From Scytalidium lignicola (taxonomy: Eukaryota; Ascomycota; Leotiomycetes), in contig NCSJ02000370.1 in NCBI GenBank assembly GCA_002812745.2, positions 1-40,028 on the forward strand: DNA of 40,028 nucleotides, written 5' to 3'. The position numbers were made by a program, and so were the translations under genes. The notes under the pieces were generated by a model. That model had not been told where the DNA came from. It saw nothing but the letters and a program-made list of their open reading frames with translations, and did not search any database. The first letter of the stretch is position 1. The number at the start of each line of letters is the position of its first letter. Below, piece after piece: positions 32,630 to 40,028 of the stretch.

Positions 32630-33946
32630 CCCACAAACGCCCACTAATCTCACAGTGGCGATGTACTTACTGAGTATGTCGATACTCCCGCTCTGGTGGT
32701 TTGCCTTTTCAGAGGTGCTAGGTCGCAGGACTATATACCTGGTCTATTTCGCGCTGTTCACGTTATGGAACATTATTACAGCTATATCCACTTCGATGGC
32801 TATGCTGATTTTAATGAGATGCGTTGGAGGGGGTGCATCTGCTTCTGTCCTAGCAATAGGTGCAGGAACTATCGCAGACTGTTGGGAGCCAAAGGAACGT
32901 GGTCTGCTATAGGGATATTTTTTCTTGGCACAATGTTGGGCCCTCTGCTGGCTCCGATAATTGGTGGTGCGCTGTCAGAGGTATGGGGATGGCGGAGCAC
33001 CCAGTAGTTCCAGACTATATATGGAGGAGTATTATTGATCGTATTGACATTTTGCCTTCCCAAGACTCTTGCAAAACGAGCCTCCGTCGTCGAACAACAA
33101 GAAACTGGGAGCAGAATATCTGGTCAGTCTGAGTCTGCTCCTCTTTCAACTTGGCAATCAATTTAACGGAGAACAAAACAAGGTGCAGTCATCTGTAAGC
33201 AAGTTATAATTGATCCACTGAACATTCTAAGCTATCTTCGCTTTCCAGCTGTTCTTGCTACAGTTTATCTCGGTAGCATTACTTTTGGAACCTTATATAT
33301 GCTCAATATTGCTGTTCAAAGGACCTTTCAGAAGCCGCCAATATAATTTCTCGGCAATCATCGTTGGGCTGACGTATATTCCGGGCTCTTTGGGTTACAT
33401 TGTTGCAGCTCTTGTGGGCGGGAAATGGGCGGACGCCATAATGCATCGAGAAGCTCGTTCTGCAGGTCGATATGACGAGTTGGGGAGACTTGTTCTCCGA
33501 CCGGAAGACAGGATGAGGGAGAATGCCTTGCTAGCTGCTGTGCTAGTCTAGTATGGTTTGGATGAGCATCGGATAAGGGTTTATTCTAGATCGTTCCACT
33601 AATAGCAAACTTCTTCTTCGGCTTTAGAACTATGATCATTTTCGGGACTGTAACTACTATGTAAGTGTTTATCTAGCAGGCATGAATCAAGAACTCAAAT
33701 ATAGCTTACCACTAACACTAAGGCGGGCTTTCAGAGTTTCTTCCCAAGCGCAGCTCCAGCGGAGTGGCAGTGAGTACTTTCATGAGGACTATTTTCAGCT
33801 GCGTCGGATCTGTTATTGCTCAACCCCTGCTTCAAGCCATTGGCGATGGGTGGCTCTTTACTATACTAGGCATAATTGGCTGGATTGGCGCGTTTACAGT
33901 CATTATTTGGGCTATTAAAAAAATACAGGCCAAAATGGCAGAATGA
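32630..33946 (+). pseudogene. Decayed Tpo-type DHA1 MFS transporter
   Basis: The segments follow the polyamine/drug DHA1 order: TNLTVAMYLLSMSILPLWWF, SEVLGRRTIYLVYF (motif A), ASASVLAIGAGTIADCWEPK, GTMLGPLLAPIIGGALSEVW, the central loop, DPLNILSYLRFPAVL, YNFSAIIVGLTYIPGSLGY, ARSAGRYDELGRLVLRPEDR, PLIANFFFGFRTMIIFG, and after an intron EFLPKRSSSGVAVSTFMRTI to the end at 33946. Breaks: the N-terminus before the first listed segment is missing; there is a one-base frameshift near 32910; TAG at 33005-33007 (expected Trp); TAA at 33164-33166 (probably Gln); a frameshift near 33345; TAG at 33549-33551; and a TAG before IVPLIAN (expected Trp). It is clearly non-functional. Confidence 0.8.
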
Positions 33947-34885
33947 GATGAGAAAGAACTTCTATATAGTATGGAAAACATTGTGGATCGCTTATGTAAA
34001 AGTACTTCTAAAAGTCGATTCCCATTGGCTGCGAAATGCCATTTTCGGTGGTTTGATTGGCTGATTTTCAGCCTATCATAGTGTAGTACGGACCACCACC
34101 CCCTTTTCCCCCCTTGATCAACGTTCGATCAACCGTTCGATTAATCTCCGTAACGTCATAGGCACATGCAAAAACACACTTTCCCGTACGATTATTGTTT
34201 ACACTTTGCTTTTAGTATGTATTTAATTGGTTTTATTGGTAATTAAGATGTGCAAGTTGATTTATAATTGGNTTTTTTTGTTTTCTTACAAAGTACTTGT
34301 CTTTCTTGTTTGTACAATAGTTTTATATCTCTTTTACTTTGTTATATATTCTGTATATTGTAAGTGATGTCCATATCATGAAGTTACATACCTCCTAACC
34401 TTTCTGCCTTTCCAATAGTATATTGTATAATCTGTCAATATTATTAACTGTCTAATTTATTCAAAAAACAACTTAGTAATCATAATTTCTACTCAACATA
34501 TTCTCCTTACAAGGTATGTACTTACCTGATTTTACAACTAGCTACTTATCTTTTCTATTAGGAATACTGACAAAATCAACATGTTCTTGTGGAAATTGAT
34601 GTTAATACTCTATAGTAAACTCAACAGTCAGCAAATTCTCTTGCTCAAGGTTATAAACAACGTTATTTTGATCATTTGACAATTGTATAATTAACTGAAC
34701 ATAATTCAGTATCAACATCAGTTTCTCCTTTTGTACAACTGCTTAAGAGAGTTTCAGTAACACCAGAACTAGTTATATTAAGTGAAGTACCTTTTAGTAT
34801 AGCTATTGAAGAATTGCCTTGTAAGGGTTGTTTAAGACAAGAATCACTCAGCTTCATATCATTGTTTGTTCTTGCCTTTTCTTAC
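33947..34885. other. Transition from gene island to right AT-rich island
   Basis: GC-normal sequence ends near 34,200. It holds a C-rich patch (34091-34115) and imperfect copies of CGTTCGAT (34125, 34136) just before the AT-rich DNA. N stands at 34272 before T7. This may hold the 5' end of the Helitron, but I cannot fix a terminus. Confidence 0.4.
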
Positions 34886-37800
34886 TTTATGAGCATCTTA
34901 ACTGAGGTTTGTACAGACTGTTTAACATTCTATTAACCAGGAGAAGACTTTATACAGTATTATAAGCAAGGATATACAGAATTATCACCTTTCTGTAAAC
35001 TACCAAATCTTCTTGAAAAGCTGTTTACAAATGACAATCTAAGAGTATCAGTGTTTTACACTTGTATATAGTAATATAATTCAATATTAACCTTTACATT
35101 TATAAGTTATAACAAAGATGAACAAGTAAATGAGAAAGGACTTGGAATTACTTGCTTTTCAATTTATAACAATTTATATTACTTATAAAGGCTTTTACAA
35201 AAAGCTCCTAAAATAGTTTTAACCTTTACTTAGTTGTTTTTCCATGATTTTACATATGTTATAAACATTCAATTAGACTAACAGCCAGGATTGAACTATT
35301 GTTTACTTCATGATCTTCATATTATACTTATAGACTATAATCCTTTTATTAGTATATATATAACAGCCATTGAATGTATAATAGTTTAACCAGTTAAGTT
35401 TCAGTTAACATTAAACCCTTGAATAAAATTAGTATTAAAAAGAAATTACTACTAAGGTTATATAAACCTCTTGACTAGTATGAAAATCATTAACATTCTT
35501 CTAGACAAAACCAATGTATATAAATCCTAGGATATTGTCCTTATAAGCTATAATAAGGCTACAAAGGAGTTTAACTTAACAAAGATCCTTGTAACTTACT
35601 TAATGTATATGCCATTATACTATATGTTGTTCTTTCCATACGAAGATTATAATTAGTATTATAACATAGAATTCCAAGATGATTATAAAGATTAGTACTT
35701 AACTTTACAAAAGTAATATTAATATCATTTACACTTATACAAAGATCAATTCTCTTCTATTTTTTATAAAGTATAACTTTTTCAACAATACATGGTTAAC
35801 ATTTATATAACTATAAAGACTTCAAGACTTGATTAGCTTCAACATCACTAATCAAGCATAAGAGTTAATTTATATTAGTATATATATAATGCTTTACACT
35901 TAGGAGATATAAATATTGTAGACTTAAGTTACTATATCATACTTCTTATTATGTTCTTTAGCAATGATTATATTATACAATAGCTCTTTTAAGATGTAAT
36001 AGCATTAGTTTAATATTTTGACAAATTAATGTTTTTTATTACCATGATTATAAACTTACATTAACCAAAAATCAAGCATAATCTTCTACTTAGCCAGTTT
36101 ACTATAAATTGTCCTAACTTAGTGTCTTATGTTTTTGAAGATAAAAAGCATAAGTTGATCAAAATACTCAAAGTTAGTATTTTAAGCTTGTATAACAGTT
36201 ATAGTTTTATTATTAAATATCAGAAATATAGTTTTCCTCATATTCATTTTCTCTTTTACAAACTGTATAATTCACCTGAGTTTTCGTTAATTATAGTTGA
36301 TAAGGTGATTTATGTTAAGATTCTTGATATTGACTATAATTCTTATAGTATGTTATGTGATTTGGTGATATTATAGATAACTTATTATATATATAGCCTA
36401 GACTATCCTAATAGTCCTTGTATAGTTTGTATAATGGAATCTAAGCTATTATAATGCAAACACAAGTTTCCTAAGAGATTCAAGGAGTTTACAATCCTTT
36501 CTGACGATGAATATCCAGAATATTATTATAAGAATAATAGTCTAATATTCGTTTATAAACTTAATAATTCTAGGAATCCAATCATGAATGATAATCAATA
36601 GGTAGTATTATACAACTTATACTTACTATAATAGTTTAATTGTCATATTAACATTGAAATATGTAGTATTGTACAAGTTGTAAAGTATATTTACAAATAC
36701 ATTTACAAAGGCTACAATTACTTTACTCTTGTAGTTTGTAACTATGAAAACGAGATTGAGTAATATGTATAAGCTTAATATATAAACTTCATGAAGGCTT
36801 TTGCCTGTTTAATAGAATATAAAACGTACTAAGAATAGCCTCTGGTAACATGTTTCTTAGTATACCTCTAAGGAGAACAGACTGTACAGTTTTATAATGA
36901 TATAAAGCTTGATATGCTTATAACTAAGCTGGAAAATGTAAATTCAAAGCTTATAGCCTTTTTTCAGTACAATTCTCAGTATAAGGACAGCTGTTAATGG
37001 TTATACCAAGAGTTCCCAAAGCATTATATGTAGAACAAGCCAAACAAATGCTAGAAGATATATTAACAAGGCTTTTTAATCGGTTGAATGTATTATTACA
37101 ATCTTGTTCATGAAGAATAGTTTTATTTATGGTTATTACTAACGTTTGTAAAAGGCTTACAATTATTTGATAAGTTATATATTGTTGATAATAAACAATA
37201 CTTTACTTATTACACAGTTTATATTGTTTGGAGATTATTTGAGAATAATCAAAAATGATTTTGTTACTTTGAAGAAGCTGTTGAATTAGATTTAACTAGT
37301 CGTTTACAAACTACTTTGTTAATCAGTTTATATTCCTAGTTAATTAACAATCTTATAACTTTATAAGAGTGATTTAAGACTTAATTTTATGATAATTTAC
37401 AGTATTTTTTAAGGATACTTCAGAATGTGAGCTTCTTGCTAGTATTATAATATCCAGAGTATGATTATAGTCTGTATATACTGAATAAGAAGTTTTAAGA
37501 TATACAATTGACAGTTGTAAACCTTGGTTTACCAGTGTTTTACTTTGATTGGTCGAGTATTCACAATTGATCTGTATAAGCTTATAACCCTATAGAAGAA
37601 GTTGATATAGCTTTACATATATAAGAATAACTGAATTAAGACTAGCATAAGTGTTTTGATATTATTATTGTAATAGTTAAGAACAAACTATAAACAGTTT
37701 ACTTTTACTTGTAAGGACTTAAGGGGAGTAATAAGACCTTTTTATATTAGACTTTATATTATTACTTTTATAGTCTTAGTAAGGAAGTATTTTGTATAAC

Positions 37801-38960
37801 TTTTACTAGCATTATATTATTGTTATTACTAGTAAGCTATATAATCTATTCACAATTTCAGATTCTTATTAATTTGAATAAGAGTTCTGTTAACTTAATA
37901 TCCAAGAATAGTCAATTGACTTCTTAACTTTGTAATGTAGACTTAGTTATATAAGACAAGGTTTTTATACAACATAAGTATTATTTTGAGATAGTTCATA
38001 AGTTGTTTTGTGATTTACAGTCTGTTGAAGATTAAGATATCCTGTTTAAAGGTGTCCTTATAGTATTAGAAGATGATTTTACATAGATATTAATGATAAT
38101 CAACAGTATATAAGTAGACATTGTATTAGCTTGTTTATAATGTTCTTTTATATAGCCTTGATTATAAAAGTTGAATTTAAGAATGAATATATGAGTATAA
38201 GAGGGAGATAAGGAAGTTGACTTCGTTTGATGGATTAGTTCTTTATTATATAATATAGTCCTCTACAGCTTAATTACTATTCCTTTGACCATTTCTATAC
38301 TTGAAAATCTAAAAGTATTAATTAAGAGTGTTTATCTTATATCTTTGCTTTAGGTAACTCCTAGAGATTACATAGTATTTTATGGTAAAGTATTGTTAAT
38401 GATGTTAAATCAGACTGTAAAGACCTTGAATAATATGGTTATAACTTAACTCTTAGGCTTAAGATATACTTATCTGTTAGTAAACATAGTTGATGTAAAC
38501 GAAGAGGATAAGAGTTGTTATATATACTTAGCAAAAGTGTTATAATTGATAAAATTGTTATATTTACCTTCTTTGAAGCTTATATTAAAGGTAAGTACAT
38601 TAATTATGTTAATCTGTAATCTATGTCTATTAGAAGGTTTTTATAATAATACATATATAATAATTATTACTTTATATAATCATATAGTCAAAGGATACTT
38701 GTTAAATGGTGAGTAAGATGGTTAGGTTTGTATAATTCCTTGAATTAAGTTATTTTCCAATGAGAATGATTTACCATTTATACTCTCTTGCAAACAATTT
38801 TCTCTTTGCATATACTTTGCCATGATTATAAACAAGTCTCAAGGACAATCATTTGATAAAGTTAGCCTTGATCTGAGATTACTTATTTTTATACATAACT
38901 AATTCTATGTAATTGTATCTTAAACAACATTAGTTTATAGTTTATCAATTTTGTTGTTAA
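34886..38960 (+). mobile_element. RIP-destroyed Helitron (Rep + PIF1-like helicase)
   Basis: One frame (codons starting at position 2 modulo 3) keeps Helitron sequence over about 4.07 kb despite dozens of TAA/TAG. In order: VCTDCLTFY with a zinc-binding look (about 34907); LPNLLEKLFTND and YNKDEQVNEKGLGITCFS (about 35010-35170); the Helitron_like_N block YSFIIKYQKYSFPHIHFLFY (about 36200); NCHINIEICSIVQVVKYIYK (about 36640); then the helicase with degenerate Walker A GLKGSNKTFLY (37715), VDLVI-stop-DK for the Walker B region with stop for Trp (about 37945), DDILF-like ED-stop-DILFKGVLIVLEDDF, and the C-terminal INKSQGQSFDKVSLDL (38830) and YVIVS-stop-TT. Stops replace Trp, Gln or Arg as G-to-A/C-to-T changes predict. 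Ends (5' TC, 3' CTRR with hairpin) were not located. Confidence 0.85.
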
Positions 38961-39850
38961 TAACTATTGTTATTATTAACAACATTGTTTTCCCAGAAGT
39001 TTTAACTAATCTAAATGTATAACATTTACAATTTTAATTAATATTTACTTTATACAAAATCAAGAATCAAGAGTATAAGGAAAGAAAAGTAAATTGAATT
39101 TTCTTATTATATACTTATTCAGGACCTTTAATAGGATTTTCTTACTTACCATCTATATCTGAAGTTACTTTCAACACAACTAATTCTATTTGCAAATGTA
39201 TTCTATAAGCATGACATTACTTTCCAATAAGCTTAAGAGCTTGCATAACTATACCCTAGAAATCCTTTCCAAGCCTTTTAACTCTTATGGCCTGTGGTTT
39301 TACTGTTAAAACAGAAGGGTTAAGAGCAAGAGCAAGAGGAGTAAGAGCAAGAGCAAGAGTAACACCAGATGTTAGAATAATATAGGCTATTAACTTTCTG
39401 TTAGTTATAGTCTATATGATTCAGACAAAGGACTTACCAACTTCACCAGCATAGAAGGAGCCAACAAGGCTGATCTAAGTAGAAGTCATACAACAAGGAT
39501 TACCTGGTCTATAAGCAATAACAAGAACAGGAGTAAGAACAGTTATAATGTTACCAAAGTTATTTAAAAAGGCTATCCTTAGGATAACAAGAGTAAGAAT
39601 AGTTGTAATAGTTTAAACTGCTTGAACATTCATAAGCATTATGTTATTAGTTCTTTACAGTCTATATCAAGGTGGAATAGATTACTTACATTATCAAATG
39701 TTATAACAGGCACCTGAAAAGTTATAATAGCAATTACAATAACTACCACCAAAGAGGCCATTCACAGTCATACAGGCTATCCATGGGCTGTACCCATTTT
39801 GACAATGACAGCATACTGCTGCCTTACGAACCGAGCGTCATAAGTCTGTG
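38961..39850. other. AT-rich to mixed sequence with purine-rich repeats
   Basis: The block holds a run of AAGAGCAAGAGC units at 39322-39361 and related aagagtaagaa strings near 39525-39605. A small inverted repeat ATGGG-CTGTA-CCCAT lies at about 39783-39797 and CAGCA-TAC-TGCTG at about 39809-39821. No gene is recognised. It could include the Helitron 3' end. Confidence 0.4.
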
Positions 39851-39881
39851 TACACCCCTTATTAAATTGATAAATTGCTAC

Positions 39882-40028
39882 TTAATTTGATGTCATCCAT
39901 CCTTGACGTGCTACAACTTCCCATATCCAATGCTTTTGATCTATAATCAATCCATTAATCCATTCCTGATCAAGTGCATTCCATTCTTCTATGATTGCGT
40001 TGGCCATTTCGATTTCATTTGTAGGTTG
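39882..40028 (-). mobile_element. Tc1/mariner-like transposase, C-terminal end, cut by window edge
   Basis: The minus strand is open from the window edge to TAA at 39882-39884, 48 codons: MANAIIEEWNALDQEWINGL, then IDQKHWIWEVVARQGWMTSN. This is the usual tail of fungal Tc1/mariner DDE transposases (EEWN...I..LI.SM..R...VI...G..T.Y). The DDE core would lie beyond the window. After the stop, TACACCCCTTATTAA at 39851 (TA then CACCCC) is a candidate terminal repeat next to a TA target. It is less RIPed than the Helitron beside it. Confidence 0.65.

Noticed and set aside
34070..34150. Helitron 5' terminus at TCATAGTGTAGTACGG
   Set aside because: It starts with TC after an A and lies upstream of the Rep frame, but I have no second copy or matching 3' end to confirm it.

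Overview
The window looks like a chromosomal segment of a filamentous ascomycete (Pezizomycotina). It has many short GT-AG introns of about 50-115 nt, Zn2Cys6 and other fungal regulators, a HET-domain gene, several MFS transporters and a P450. Its repeats have been converted to AT-rich sequence almost only by C-to-T and G-to-A changes, the mark of repeat-induced point mutation (RIP). The species cannot be named from the sequence alone.

Layout. Positions 1-5,900 form an AT-rich island: a degenerate minisatellite, a five-copy motif array, two copies of one LTR (1515-1857 mildly changed, 3851-4210 heavily RIPed) and a decayed zinc-knuckle-like ORF. Positions 5,910-34,200 have normal base composition and carry the genes. 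Positions 34,200-39,850 form a second AT-rich island holding a Helitron replicase/helicase read in one frame for about 4 kb but full of stops. At the right edge lies the C-terminal end of a Tc1/mariner-like transposase.

Gene island, left to right: a truncated HET gene running into a DUF2786/DUF7168-type gene (+); a catalase-like haem protein (-); a nitrilase with two in-frame stops (-); an Mpv17/PMP22 remnant (+); a decayed DUF1593 gene (-); an HRI1-like gene (-); a Zn2Cys6 regulator (-); a DHA1 transporter (-) diverging from a cytochrome P450 (+); a fungal_trans-type regulator (-) diverging from an SDR reductase (+); the C-terminal piece of a Dal5-like permease (-); a complete pantothenate-type transporter (-); and a decayed Tpo-type DHA1 transporter (+). 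I spliced the intact genes by hand: catalase-like 368 aa, HRI1 258, Zn2Cys6 486, DHA1 549, P450 464, SDR 250, pantothenate-type transporter 530. The P450 reads through only if a single N is skipped and one GC-AG intron is allowed.

How they may work together. Regulator, exporter, P450, second regulator and reductase occupy 16.7-26.2 kb. The DHA1/P450 divergent promoter carries three direct copies of a 15-bp motif, and a 9-bp core of it recurs before the SDR. This resembles a small detoxification or tailoring cluster without a backbone synthase in the window; joint function is inference. Intact and broken genes alternate, and several of the breaks are Trp or Gln codons turned into stops by C:G-to-T:A changes.
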